64,000 bases of DNA from JBBDNV01 sp040877415 (GCA_040877415.1 JBBDNV010000128.1:1-64000), one strand, 5' to 3'. Shown: positions 9,097-18,456, counted from the stretch's first letter. The notes: generated by a model from the letters alone, not told the origin. Made by a program: numbers and translations.

Positions 9097-9408
9097 TCAG
9101 AAATCGATGACGCGTTCGGGCGTGGCGACGACGAAGATTTTGCCGTCGCCCATGCGACCGGTGCGGGCGACTTCGACGATCTTTTTGCAGATCTCTTCGG
9201 CCCGATTGTCGTCGACCCAGAGCGTGATCTCGACCTTGGGAAGAAAGGCCAGCGAATACTCGCTGTCGCCGTAGCGGTCGAGATAGCTCTTCTGGCGGCC
9301 GTAGCCTTTCACTTCGCGCACGCTGCAAGCTTCCAGCGGGGCCCGCTTGAGGCCTTCCAGGACCTTTTCGGCCAGAAACGGTTTGACGATGGCGATGATT
9401 TGTTTCAC
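9097..9408 (-). CDS. P-II family nitrogen regulatory protein
   Basis: 103 aa from GTG 9408. It has the full P-II layout: N-terminal KQIIAIVKPF, T-loop with GYGRQKSYLDRYGDSEY in which Tyr51 sits exactly where GlnB is uridylylated, and the nucleotide-binding ARTGRMGDGKIFV segment near residue 82. It should be a trimeric sensor of ATP/ADP and 2-oxoglutarate acting on nitrogen-metabolism targets. The ammonium transporter usually found beside glnK is missing; an aquaporin converges on it instead. GTG is chosen because the conserved family start falls there and the upstream in-frame extension runs into a palindromic repeat. Confidence 0.9.
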   Translation of the reverse strand: MKQIIAIVKPFLAEKVLEGLKRAPLEACSVREVKGYGRQKSYLDRYGDSEYSLAFLPKVEITLWVDDNRAEEICKKIVEVARTGRMGDGKIFVVATPERVIDF

Positions 9409-9433
9409 GCGCTTGCCGCCACCTGGACGACGC

Positions 9434-9604
9434 GTGGGTGGCATGCTCACGCGAGGGTGAGCCCGTCCGGGAATTACTCCGTCGAATACTAGCCCGAAGC
9501 GCCAGCGAGGGTGCGCTTGCGACCGCGTTGCCATTTCCCCTCGCTGGCGCTTCGGGCTAGTGAATTTCCGGGGGCCCTCACGCTCGCGTGAGCATGGCAC
9601 CCAA
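9434..9604. repeat. Compound palindromic intergenic element
   Basis: The inner arms are a perfect 23-nt inverted repeat, 9489-9511 (CTAGCCCGAAGCGCCAGCGA plus GGG) and 9538-9560, with a 26-nt loop. The outer arms are imperfect: TGGGTGGCATGCTCACGCGA near 9435 against its reverse complement ending near 9604. A related TGCTCACG palindrome occurs at 57634. It sits between the P-II and ferredoxin genes and spans the whole gap, so it may act as a transcription or processing element as well as a mobile repeat. Confidence 0.75.
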
Positions 9605-9622
9605 CGCCTCGACTCTATGAAG

Positions 9623-9970
9623 TTAACTGAAAAAATTCTCGCCGAACCAGTTCATGGGCGGGGTGGTTTGCACTTCCACGTCGCCGTTGACGCGCGTCTG
9701 GCAGGCCAGCCGCATCGTGTCCTCGTGGGCGATATAGGCCATTGAAAACTTCAGCCGCACGCGTTCCATGAAGCCCATGGGGCTGGCGTTTTCCATTCCC
9801 TTGGTCACGAGCACGCGGCAACTGCCGCAATGGCCGAAACCGTGGCAGTTGAGAACCTTGTTGATTCCCGGATAGAGCCCCACGCCGGCCCGCAGCGCCT
9901 CTTTGCGCAAATTCGAGCCCTCGGGCACCTGGATTTCCTTTTTTTCGTTCACAAAGTTGATGATCGCCAT
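9623..9970 (-). CDS. Plant-type [2Fe-2S] ferredoxin
   Basis: 115 aa. Cluster ligands are visible as C42, C48, C51 (CHGFGHCGSC) and C90, close to the Cx5Cx2C...C pattern of plant/adrenodoxin-type ferredoxins, in the order expected for the beta-grasp fold. It would transfer single electrons to a redox partner not evident nearby. Start at ATG 9970 because MAIINFVNEKK aligns with the family start and GGAAGG lies just upstream; the open frame continues further without coding character. The C-terminal tail (PPMNWFGENFFS) is longer than in minimal ferredoxins. Confidence 0.85.
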   Translation of the reverse strand: MAIINFVNEKKEIQVPEGSNLRKEALRAGVGLYPGINKVLNCHGFGHCGSCRVLVTKGMENASPMGFMERVRLKFSMAYIAHEDTMRLACQTRVNGDVEVQTTPPMNWFGENFFS

Positions 9971-10028
9971 CGGCCTTCCCGTTTTCGACAAATCGGACCG
10001 CCCGGCCTGCATGCCGGAAACCGTTTAA

Positions 10029-10418
10029 TTTAGTCCATTCCACTGGGAAAATCTACCACAAGTGATCGGCAACCTGCGGGCAAGCAAGGAGATCGTTTCG
10101 CCCACGTTCGAGTATCGCAATCCGATCGACGTCGGCACGCTTTGTGAGTTCTTCGGCGAACTTTCGCGGCGCGACGACGCCAGCGGCATTTTCCATGCGG
10201 GCGCAAGCCACAAGATTTCGCGTTATGAGCTGGCCCGCGCGATCGCCGAGCGAGCCGGCTGCGACGCCGGGCTCATCGTGCCGCAAACCGAGCCGGTGCC
10301 CGGCCGCGCTCCGCGCGGAGCGGACGACTTTCTGGCCACCGACCGGCTGCGGAAGATCTCGCGCACGAGCATTCCCACCTGCCAGCAAGTGATCGAGCGA
10401 GCCCTGGCCGGCGCGTGA
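10029..10418 (+). pseudogene. 5'-truncated RmlD-like (dTDP-4-dehydrorhamnose reductase) remnant
   Basis: The open frame from 10029 (just after an in-frame TAA) to 10418 encodes about 129 aa matching only the C-terminal third of RmlD/SDR-type sugar-nucleotide reductases: SPTFEYRNPIDVGTLCEFF resembles the SPTYVPDLA segment, GIFHAGASHKISRYELARAI resembles the G-YHVAG--SWYEFA segment, and it ends with a typical IPTCQQVIERAL tail. The Rossmann fold, GxxGxxG motif and Tyr-Lys catalytic pair are absent. An internal GTG (10062) could start a fragment, but no functional product is expected. It is probably the relic of a deletion or rearrangement upstream of the tRNA gene. Confidence 0.6.
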
Positions 10419-10568
10419 GTGTCTCTACGAATCAGGCCTTTGCCGTCGGAGCGCGGGGTGGTAATCTAGGGTCGGTAGGCGAGCCGAAGCAGCCGGGCGC
10501 CGGTTTGGAGTGCAGCTCGGTTGTTCCCTTTGCCGCGGCGAGTCCGATAATGGGCATTGCACGCTCAC

Positions 10569-10643
10569 GGTGGTTGTAGCTCAGTTGGTTAGAGCACCAG
10601 ATTGTGGATCTGGGGGTCGCCGGTTCAAGTCCGGTCAGCCACC
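10569..10643 (+). tRNA. tRNA-His (anticodon GTG)
   Basis: A cloverleaf can be folded by eye: acceptor GTGGTTG pairs with CAGCCAC (one G-T wobble), a D-arm GCTCAGTTGGTTAGAGC, an anticodon stem CCAGA/TCTGG enclosing TTGTGGA with anticodon GTG, and a T-arm GCCGG-TTCAAGT-CCGGT. G10569 opposite C10643 provides the extra G-1:C73 pair specific to tRNA-His. No CCA is encoded. A GATAAT-like -10 sequence lies about 20 bp upstream (10546-10552 region). Confidence 0.96.
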
Positions 10644-10672
10644 CTTGGCCCGGTCCGTTCGCCAGCCGTGCG

Positions 10673-13600
10673 TCACTTTCGCCGCGCCGCCAGAATCCTC
10701 CGGTCGAGCGACAGCAGGTTGAGCAGCTCGTTGTCGAGCGCCGCCGGCTCGACCACCGGGTCGTCTTGGGCAAGAACGGCCGCGGTCGCCCTGGCCGCCA
10801 GCGTTTGAACGCCGAAGCTGCCACTGGTGTTTCTCTGAAGCTGGCTGGCATCGCCGGCTGCGGGGCTTGCAGCCGCCGACGCGGGCAAGCTGCTCGGCGC
10901 TACAGCCGCGCCGGCTTCCGTGCCTGCCCTGGCGCCCATGCCCCCGGCCAAGGGGATCGCGTAGACGAGCAAGGTGCCGCTGAACGGCCGTTCGTTCGTC
11001 TCGAGGCCGTTCCAACTGCTCGAGTAAAGCAGTTGCCCGGCGTTCCAGAGGGTGATGCCGAGCGTGTCCGGGCTATCGGTCAGGGCCAGGTTGAGCGTCA
11101 GGTTCGCGGCGATCAACACGGGTTGGAACGGTTGCGTCACGTCGCTCAGCCGCGCGACGGCGATGACCTCCGCATGCCGAGTATTCGGGTCGGCCGCGGC
11201 AGACGTGAAGGAGTCGGCCTTGATTTCGTATTGCCTGCCGCCATGACGGAACTTGATGATCCCAAGGCCGCCAATGGTCGCGCCGGTAAAGTTGAACTTC
11301 GCGGTCATGCTGACGTTAATGGTCGAGCCGGGATCGCCCGCGTACGTTCCCGCGGAGTCAACACCCGTCACCTGGCTGCCGTAAGCGGTCGCGTAGCCGC
11401 GCTGTGGCCTGGTAATCAAGACGTGGCCGATGTTTTCGCCGTCGGTCTGGTTGTCGTTCTTGTAATAGCCGCCGGTGTTTACGATGGTCACGACTCGGTA
11501 TGCCTCGCTGTTGGCATTGCCGAGATTGGCGACCCAAGTGGCGGCAGCCGCGCCCGTTTTTGTGTCCGCCGGGTTGACCAGCGTGACAGGCACGTTGTCG
11601 ACGGTGCCGACCAGAGCGTTCGCGGCGTCGTAAATCTCGAACTTGACGGTGGCATTCGAGATCACGCCGGGGTGGGGGTCGGAGAGCGGCTGCAGGGCCG
11701 TGATGTCATGAATCACGGCGCGCAGCGGGACCGGCACGGTGCCGTTGTTGCTCGTGGGCGTGGAGATCAGCGAGGGGCCCGTGTAGTCGGCGTGCGCGTC
11801 CTCGGCGGTTACGACGATAGTGAGGTCGGTGGAACCCGTCGCCCCGCCAACGTCGGTGGCCGCGAAAGTGATCACGTACGTCCCCGGGCCAACGTCCATG
11901 AGACCGGACAAAGTCCAAGTGTGTTTGTCCAAGCCGTCTTCGGTGACCACGGTCGGCCCCGAGGTCGATAGCGAGGCCGGCAGCCCCGGCTGGGACGGTC
12001 CGCCATCCTTGGTATACGAAAACGAGGTCGAAGCAATCGTATCGCCGGCCGTGTCGGTCGCGGTGACCGACACCGGGGCGATGGCGTCGCTATACTGCGT
12101 GCTCTGCGAAGGCAGATCGTTTGTCAAAATCGGTTCGTGGTTTCCCACGGTGGCACCGAGGAAATACTCGCCGGCGTTTGCATCGCTGGTCACGCGGACA
12201 CGGTAGAGGCCGGCGACCGGGGCGCTCAGGAGCTGGATATACTCGTTGCGTCCGGCGACAATGGTGACGCCCGAGGCGATCATGGCCCCGGCAGGATTGA
12301 ACAGCTCGATGTGGGGATCCAATACGTTTTGGAATTGGCCTGGGCCATCGGCCGGCGTGCGCGTTTCGAAGCGCAACTGCATGCCTGCGGACGGCACGTC
12401 GACCGAATACCAGTCTTCCGTCGGCAAAAGCGCGATGAGCGTGCTTTTTCCGCTGCCCACGAAAGTGTTGGGGGCGTTGTTGAAAGCCAGCAACAAGCGG
12501 TTGGGCCCCTGCGTGCCCGCGGCCTTGATTCCGACCGTGGCACTTTTTCCCTCGTCGCTAGTATTGCCGTTTCTGCCCGTGGTCAGGTCTGGATAGTTAA
12601 AGCGGATGGAGCCGTCGACGCCCAGGACCGCCTGAAAGGTCATGCCGGCGGTGCGTGGGCTGTCGACGAAGTACGAAATATTGTTCCACTGCACGACCAA
12701 GCGCTGAGACGCGCCGGAGCCAAGCACCTGGTAAACGACCTTGGAATCGGCCGCGCCGGTGATAAACAGGTCGTCCCAGAGTGCGGCGATGGTCGCTAAC
12801 GACGGTGACGAGGTCAAGTTACCGTTGGTGAAACTGGCGTCTCCACCCCCGAAGTTCAACATGCCGTTGCTGGTGACGAACAAGGTCGTGTTGTTCACGC
12901 CGTAGAACGGGAAGGTGAAGCCGACCGGGATCGAGAGGCTGCCATCGTCGAACCCGTCTAAGCCCACGTTTGTGCCGGTCGCGCTGATGTTCTCGAAAGC
13001 AAACGGGACCGCGCTGGCGACGTATTCGGTAAAGCTGTCGGTATGAACGGCACCCAGCGCCCCCTCGGTGCCGGAAATGTTCTGGGCGTCGGCAAACGTG
13101 TCGTTGGCCTCCGTGTCAAAATCCGCGTCCCTGGTGACCACCAGGCTGTAAGGAATGGTCGCGCTGCCGGCCACTAGCACGTAGTAGGTATCGGTGGTGG
13201 CCGCCGTGAAATTATTGATGACCCTGGTCAGGTTGTCGGCGGCGATGCCACCGGAAAGGAACGCGTCACTGCTGCTCCGCAGTTGCAGGCTCAGGCTGCC
13301 GGCGCTCTGGCCCGTCAGGGCGATGGTGGTCTTCTGACCGGCCTCGAGCGAGAAAGCATAGTAATCCGGGAACCCCACAACCGGCGTGAGCAGCGTGCTT
13401 TGGCCGCTGCCGACAAACCCGTTGGGACCGTCGTTGAAGGCTAGCAACCGGCGCCGGGCCCCTTGGGCGCCCGCCGCCTTGACTCCGACGGTGGCGCTTG
13501 CGCCCTCGTCCTGAGAACCGCCGTTGTTGCCTGTGGCCAGGTCTAGATAGTTGAAGCGAATGCTGCCGTTGATGCCGAGGACCACCTGAAAGGTCAGCCC

Positions 13601-16600
13601 GCCGGCAAAGGGCATGTCGGTTCTGTAAGAAGCGTTGTTCCATTGGACGACCAGGTGCTGAGTCGAGCCCGAGCCGAGCACCTGGCGGCGGACCGTCGAG
13701 TTGACGCCGCCGAAGATGGCCAGGTCGTCCCAGAACGGAGCAATGGCCGCCTGCGTCGGTGTGGTAGTCAAGTCCGTGTTCAAGTTACTGGTGTTAGCTC
13801 CGCCAAATTGCAGAAGTCCGTTGGTGGAGACGAACACGGTGGTGTTGTTCACGCCGTAGAATGGAAACGTGAAGCCGATCGGAATCGAGGCACTTTCATC
13901 GTCCTGCCCGGTCAAGGTCGTGAGGATCGTGCCAGTCGTCGAGATGTCCTCAAATTCAAACGTCGGGGTGGACACGTGGAAGCCGGTCGATTCCGCAATG
14001 CTGCTGAGCACCGCCCCGCGCTCGGCGTTGGCCAAGGGGGTCTGCAGATCGACGAACGACGCGTTGATGTCCTGGGCCGTGGCCAACGTGTTGTTCGAGG
14101 CCCCGATCATGGTCTCTTCTTCTTCCAGGGCCGCATTGAGCACGACTTGGACCTGGTAGCCGCCGGTCGAATTGTTTTCACCGCGCAGGGTGATCGTGTA
14201 ATTGCCGCCCGCGGTGGTGGCGAGAGTCTGCAGCAAAGCGAGTTCGCCGGCCGCCCCCGCCGAGTCGCTGCCCAAAAGCGAGTTAAACGGATCGCGCAGC
14301 TCGACCGACGGCTGTAGATCGCTTGACTGGGGAGTGACCAGGACGGTGATCGTCTGGCCCGGATCGACGGCCAGAATGAAACTGTCGACATCGCCCGCGA
14401 AGTTAATGGTCCCGGCAGCGGTGGGGTCGTAGATCAGCGAGCCCGCCGGTTTCTTGGCCGCCAGCGGCGTCGGATAGGGCACCGCACCGATATCGACCTG
14501 GTAGGTGGCCGAGAAGGCCGCCCCAGGGTTGCCGAAAACGTCGGTAATGGCACCCGCCGCGATGCTCGCCGTCAGCTCGCCCTCGATGATCGTCAGACCG
14601 TCGAGCGTGAACCGCGCGGTCGTGTCGCCCGGCAAAACCGTGACCCCGCTGACCGTAGCGCCCGGGATGCCGCTGAGCGTCAGATCGGTCGTAGCGACGG
14701 AAGCCGGATCGACCGGCTCGTTGAAGTTCACGTCGTAGGTGAACGGCCCCGGCAATGTAAAGATTCCGTCCGGAAATGGCGGGTCGGTCGAGACGACTTG
14801 CAGCAGGAGCGTGTCGTACCGAAAGCCCCCCGAGAATTCCAAGAGCGGGATCAGGTCGCCATCGCGGAGGATGGAGCCCGCTGCCATGGCCATCGTGTGC
14901 AGCCCGTCGTTGGAGAAGGGGGCCGCGTTGAAGTGGAACGTCACCTGCGAGGGGCCGTTGATGATAAAGGAGTTGGCGGCAACCGGCGTGCCGACGTTGT
15001 TGGTAACCGTGAAGTCACTCGCGTCGACCGTCGTGGTTTTGATGTCGTCAGAAAAGTTCGCGACGTAGTCAACCGGCACCGTGCTAACGACGGAGCCAAC
15101 CGCCGGAACGGTGGTCGTTACCGTCAGGCCCAGCTCGATCTTCTTATAGTAAACGTTGGGATCCTTGCGCGGGGCTCCCCCGGGCAGGTCGGAACGGTTG
15201 TCGGACCAGACGACGTGGAAAGCGCCCGGCGTTGCGGCCGCATGGTTATAGTCACCCATATAGACAGGGTTGATCCTCGTGTCGCGGCCGAACTCCGGCA
15301 GCGATGCAACGTTACTGACCGCGAAACTGGGCTCGAACGTGACCGTCGGGCCGGAGATGCTGCCGACTCGTCCGTAGTACTTGAACAGGTTGTTGCTGAC
15401 CGCGTCTTCCTGCCGGCTGTAATAGAAAATCCCCAGCTTGTCGCCACCCGGCGAAACGGTGATCGTAGGAAACCATTGGTCCGTGGTGGTCGCGTCGTCG
15501 TTGACGCGGACGCGCGGACTCCAAGTGGCGCCGCCGTTGGTCGACATCACCATGAAGGCGTCACCCTTATCCACGCCGGCCGGATTGTCGTTAAAGGAGA
15601 CGTAGACGTGGCCGTTGACGGGGTTGACGGCGGCGTGTGGAAACGCATTGCTTCGGAAGCCGCTCGGGCTGCCTGTTCCCTGGCGAACGCCGGTCAGGCC
15701 CATGTCGCCGTTGGTTCCGACCGTGGCCAGCGAGGCGACCGTGACCTCGGGACCAAAGGTCACCCCGAAATCGATGGACTTTCGCATCTTGATCGTTTGC
15801 GGCGAGGACCGCTGATCGAAGAAGAACGTGTACACGTCGTGATTGGGGGCGACGGCCACATAAGCGCCCTGCACGTTGCCGCCCGAGCCCGAGGCAATCA
15901 GCGTGCCACCGTTGGGACCGAAGGTGTTTCCGTTGTCGGTCGAGCGGTAGAAGATCATCGAGTTGGCGGCGCCGAAGTCGCGCACGATGTGGTACACGTT
16001 CCCGTTTCCAGGGCCGGCGAAGTTGTCGACCGCGATCCACTGTTTGTCCGAGCTGCCGGCGCCCGGGGCGCCTTCGACCGGAGCCAACCACGACGCGCCG
16101 CCGGTGTCGGAGCGGAATATTCGGATGCCGCTGCCGCCGAACTCGAGGGTGGAAAAAAAGAGGCGACCGGTGGTGTCATTGCGCGCGAGCACGGGATCGC
16201 CCGCGTCGCCGAGCGAGTTTGTCGGAAGTTCGCCGCCGTCGGTGAAAGTGAGCCCACCGTCGATGGAGCGGGAAAAGCCGGTGAACTTGTTGCTAGCGAC
16301 CGCGTTAGACCCCGAGTCATTGTAACCGACCACGACCGTGTTGCCGAATGCCAGGATCGTGGTCTCGCTCTGCGTGAAGAAGCCGGTGCCGGCGTTGCCC
16401 ACGTTGTTGTTGGTCAGGATGTCCGGTTCGTCGCCCGGCGCGGCGGCCGGGTTGCTACTCACATTTCCCTCGTCGAGCGTCCCCGGATCGATCGTCGCGA
16501 CCGTGTTGACGTTGGAAAGCGGGTTGATCAATTCCAGCATGCCGTCCGGCGATGTCTTATCAGGCGATAACGACAAGGCCGCGCTCATGCTCAACACGAC

Positions 16601-16693
16601 GCGCTCTTCCAAAAACTCCGTCATCAAGCGGGCATGGCCCGGCTGGCGTCTCAGGTCGTGTGGTCGTCGAGCGCGTGAACGGGTCTTTCGCAT
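10673..16693 (-). CDS. Giant secreted surface protein with BNR-like, SbsA-like and PPC-like repeats
   Basis: 2006 aa. The N-terminus is basic and carries LEERVVL (residues 28-34), a variant of the LEPR-XLL motif that marks very large exported planctomycete proteins. About 60-520 contain repeated S/T-x-D-G-G-x-T/S-F/W units (for example GGLTFTDGG, GGATWSPRV) typical of sialidase/BNR beta-propellers. About 530-760 hold two bacterial Ig-like (SbsA-type) units. From about 780 come pre-peptidase-C-like beta-sandwich units, then two near-identical modules of about 250 aa beginning FE-ISTTG/FENISATG and containing FPFYGVNNTT and WDDL (about 915-1165 and 1215-1450). Cadherin/Ig-like and unassigned modules finish the chain. 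It is acidic, Thr/Ser/Gly-rich and has no catalytic signature I trust. It is probably displayed on or shed from the cell surface. Confidence 0.8.
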   Translation of the reverse strand: MRKTRSRARRPHDLRRQPGHARLMTEFLEERVVLSMSAALSLSPDKTSPDGMLELINPLSNVNTVATIDPGTLDEGNVSSNPAAAPGDEPDILTNNNVGNAGTGFFTQSETTILAFGNTVVVGYNDSGSNAVASNKFTGFSRSIDGGLTFTDGGELPTNSLGDAGDPVLARNDTTGRLFFSTLEFGGSGIRIFRSDTGGASWLAPVEGAPGAGSSDKQWIAVDNFAGPGNGNVYHIVRDFGAANSMIFYRSTDNGNTFGPNGGTLIASGSGGNVQGAYVAVAPNHDVYTFFFDQRSSPQTIKMRKSIDFGVTFGPEVTVASLATVGTNGDMGLTGVRQGTGSPSGFRSNAFPHAAVNPVNGHVYVSFNDNPAGVDKGDAFMVMSTNGGATWSPRVRVNDDATTTDQWFPTITVSPGGDKLGIFYYSRQEDAVSNNLFKYYGRVGSISGPTVTFEPSFAVSNVASLPEFGRDTRINPVYMGDYNHAAATPGAFHVVWSDNRSDLPGGAPRKDPNVYYKKIELGLTVTTTVPAVGSVVSTVPVDYVANFSDDIKTTTVDASDFTVTNNVGTPVAANSFIINGPSQVTFHFNAAPFSNDGLHTMAMAAGSILRDGDLIPLLEFSGGFRYDTLLLQVVSTDPPFPDGIFTLPGPFTYDVNFNEPVDPASVATTDLTLSGIPGATVSGVTVLPGDTTARFTLDGLTIIEGELTASIAAGAITDVFGNPGAAFSATYQVDIGAVPYPTPLAAKKPAGSLIYDPTAAGTINFAGDVDSFILAVDPGQTITVLVTPQSSDLQPSVELRDPFNSLLGSDSAGAAGELALLQTLATTAGGNYTITLRGENNSTGGYQVQVVLNAALEEEETMIGASNNTLATAQDINASFVDLQTPLANAERGAVLSSIAESTGFHVSTPTFEFEDISTTGTILTTLTGQDDESASIPIGFTFPFYGVNNTTVFVSTNGLLQFGGANTSNLNTDLTTTPTQAAIAPFWDDLAIFGGVNSTVRRQVLGSGSTQHLVVQWNNASYRTDMPFAGGLTFQVVLGINGSIRFNYLDLATGNNGGSQDEGASATVGVKAAGAQGARRRLLAFNDGPNGFVGSGQSTLLTPVVGFPDYYAFSLEAGQKTTIALTGQSAGSLSLQLRSSSDAFLSGGIAADNLTRVINNFTAATTDTYYVLVAGSATIPYSLVVTRDADFDTEANDTFADAQNISGTEGALGAVHTDSFTEYVASAVPFAFENISATGTNVGLDGFDDGSLSIPVGFTFPFYGVNNTTLFVTSNGMLNFGGGDASFTNGNLTSSPSLATIAALWDDLFITGAADSKVVYQVLGSGASQRLVVQWNNISYFVDSPRTAGMTFQAVLGVDGSIRFNYPDLTTGRNGNTSDEGKSATVGIKAAGTQGPNRLLLAFNNAPNTFVGSGKSTLIALLPTEDWYSVDVPSAGMQLRFETRTPADGPGQFQNVLDPHIELFNPAGAMIASGVTIVAGRNEYIQLLSAPVAGLYRVRVTSDANAGEYFLGATVGNHEPILTNDLPSQSTQYSDAIAPVSVTATDTAGDTIASTSFSYTKDGGPSQPGLPASLSTSGPTVVTEDGLDKHTWTLSGLMDVGPGTYVITFAATDVGGATGSTDLTIVVTAEDAHADYTGPSLISTPTSNNGTVPVPLRAVIHDITALQPLSDPHPGVISNATVKFEIYDAANALVGTVDNVPVTLVNPADTKTGAAAATWVANLGNANSEAYRVVTIVNTGGYYKNDNQTDGENIGHVLITRPQRGYATAYGSQVTGVDSAGTYAGDPGSTINVSMTAKFNFTGATIGGLGIIKFRHGGRQYEIKADSFTSAAADPNTRHAEVIAVARLSDVTQPFQPVLIAANLTLNLALTDSPDTLGITLWNAGQLLYSSSWNGLETNERPFSGTLLVYAIPLAGGMGARAGTEAGAAVAPSSLPASAAASPAAGDASQLQRNTSGSFGVQTLAARATAAVLAQDDPVVEPAALDNELLNLLSLDRRILAARRK

Positions 16694-17010
16694 GGCAGGG
16701 TTTCTCCAAGTAGTCTGTCAAAGCGGAAACGGCAGGTGGAGGGCGCGGAAGCTAGCGGTTGAGGAGCAGGGTCAAAGTACGGTCTCCTAATATAGATGGA
16801 GCGTTGTCACAAGCAACAAAAATGTACGATTTCCAGGATTTTTTTGGCGCAGGGCCTGCCCCTTGCGCCCGGCCCGGCGACGTGATTCGAGCGATTTCGT
16901 TTCTCACACCGGCCCCACCACGGCAAAGCCCGAAGATTTGCCGGCGGCGATCCAATGTTGTAGGCTGGCGGCCGGAATCCGCCGCTTCGAGATCAAGCTT
17001 TCGCCAGCCG
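16694..17010. other. Divergent intergenic region
   Basis: 317 bp between the giant surface gene (-) and the DUF1501 gene (+). It is locally AT-richer around 16780-16850 (AATATAGATGGAG, ACAAAAATG, ATTTTTTT), which is where promoters for both genes would be expected. An upstream in-frame extension of the DUF1501 frame runs through it but has no coding character. I see no repeat or RNA gene. Confidence 0.4.
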
Positions 17011-18396
17011 ATGCCCGCCCAACCTCAGCATGCCCCAGCAGTCTCAACTGGCCGCGTCAACCGCCGCCAACTGCTGCGCGCCGGCGGCCTCGGCTTTCTG
17101 GGCCTCAACCTGGCACATTTGTTCGAGGCCGAAGCGCGGGCCGGCATGATCGGCGGCGCCGCGCTGGCGAAGAACCCGATCGAGTCGTGCATCTTGATGT
17201 TCTACTACGGCGGGCCGAGTCATCACGACACGTGGGACATGAAGCCACTGGCGCCGGCCGAAGTGCGGGGCGAATTCAAACCGATCGCCACCAGCGTGCC
17301 CGGCGTGCGCATCAGCGAACATCTGCCGCGGTCGTCACAGATCGTCGATCGCCTGGCCGTCGTTCGCGGCATGCACCACACGATGAGCAACCACAATGCG
17401 GCGGCCGTCGAGGCGCTGTGCGGCCGCACGCCGCTGAAGGGCGATCTCGAGCTATTGTCCAACGACCCGACGACCGACTTTCCGTGTTACGGCTCGGCGC
17501 TGACCTATTTGAAAGGCGGCACGCCGTCGGTCCCGCCGCACGTGGCGTTGCCGCACGTGATGTACAACGTTGTCAAACTCCCCGGGCAGACGGCCGGTTT
17601 CCTGGGCGCCGCCTATGAGCCGCTGCAAGTGACCAAGGACCCCAACGCGCCCGATTTCCGCGTCGCCGAAATCGAGCTGCCCTCCGGCCTCTCGCTGGGG
17701 GAATTGGAGAACCGCCGGGCCCTGCTGTCGCGCATCAACGCCCGGATGCCGGACGACAGGGCGCAGGGCAACATGAACGCCTTTTACCGGCGGGCGTTCG
17801 ACCTGTTGCGCTCCGACGCCGTGCGGCGGGCCTTCGACATCGGCCGGGAAAACGTCCGTACGCGCGAGCGCTATGGCCGCAACATCCACGGGCAAAGCGC
17901 GCTCTTGGCCCGGCGACTAGTCGAATCCGGCGTCCGGTTCGTCAGCATATTCGACCGCGTGCGCAACGGGCCGAACAACTGGGACACCCACGACAACAAC
18001 TTCGGACGCCTGAAAGACGATTTGCTGCCGCCGTGCGACACGGCCTTTTCGGCGCTTGTCGAAGATCTCGAGGCCCGCGGGCTGCTGGATTCGACGCTCG
18101 TCGTCATGCTGGGCGAATTCGGCCGCACGCCCAAGATCAACGGCGCGGGCGGCCGCGATCACTGGCCCAACTGTTATAGCGTCGTACTGGCAGGGGGCGG
18201 AATCGCGGGCGGGACGATGTACGGCGCCAGCGACAAATTGGGCGCTTACCCCGAAACCAATCCGGTCACCCCGGGCGATCTGGCCGCCACTATTTTCTGG
18301 CGATTCGGGCTCGATCCGGCCACCGAATTGCACGATCCGGCCGGCCGGCCATTCCGCCTGGCGGTCGGCGAGCCGATTCACGGGCTGTTCGGCTAG
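17011..18396 (+). CDS. DUF1501 domain protein, Tat-exported
   Basis: 461 aa from ATG 17011. The N-terminus has NRRQLLRAGGLGFLGLNL (about residues 16-33), the twin-arginine-like leader usual for this family. The body has the family landmarks: a metal-site-like FYYGGPSHHDTWDMKP (about 67-82), AVVRGMHHTMSNHNAA, DTHDNNFGRLKDDLLP and LGEFGRTPKINGAGGRDHW. DUF1501 proteins belong to the alkaline phosphatase/sulfatase fold and are extremely abundant in planctomycetes; they typically sit beside cytochrome-like DUF1549/DUF1553 proteins, but no such partner is adjacent here. Start chosen because the leader begins here; the longer frame upstream is intergenic. Confidence 0.88.
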   Translation: MPAQPQHAPAVSTGRVNRRQLLRAGGLGFLGLNLAHLFEAEARAGMIGGAALAKNPIESCILMFYYGGPSHHDTWDMKPLAPAEVRGEFKPIATSVPGVRISEHLPRSSQIVDRLAVVRGMHHTMSNHNAAAVEALCGRTPLKGDLELLSNDPTTDFPCYGSALTYLKGGTPSVPPHVALPHVMYNVVKLPGQTAGFLGAAYEPLQVTKDPNAPDFRVAEIELPSGLSLGELENRRALLSRINARMPDDRAQGNMNAFYRRAFDLLRSDAVRRAFDIGRENVRTRERYGRNIHGQSALLARRLVESGVRFVSIFDRVRNGPNNWDTHDNNFGRLKDDLLPPCDTAFSALVEDLEARGLLDSTLVVMLGEFGRTPKINGAGGRDHWPNCYSVVLAGGGIAGGTMYGASDKLGAYPETNPVTPGDLAATIFWRFGLDPATELHDPAGRPFRLAVGEPIHGLFG

Positions 18397-18456
18397 CGCC
18401 GCAAAGACACCAGCCCGAAGCGGCAGTTCTAACAACTTTTTTGAAGGAGCTTTTAT

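Noticed and set aside
10604..11971. 455-codon open frame on the plus strand
   Set aside because: Complement of the giant surface protein gene; overlaps tRNA-His and has no homology.
14798..16570. 590-codon open frame on the plus strand
   Set aside because: Complement of the surface protein gene; Arg/Val-rich shadow.
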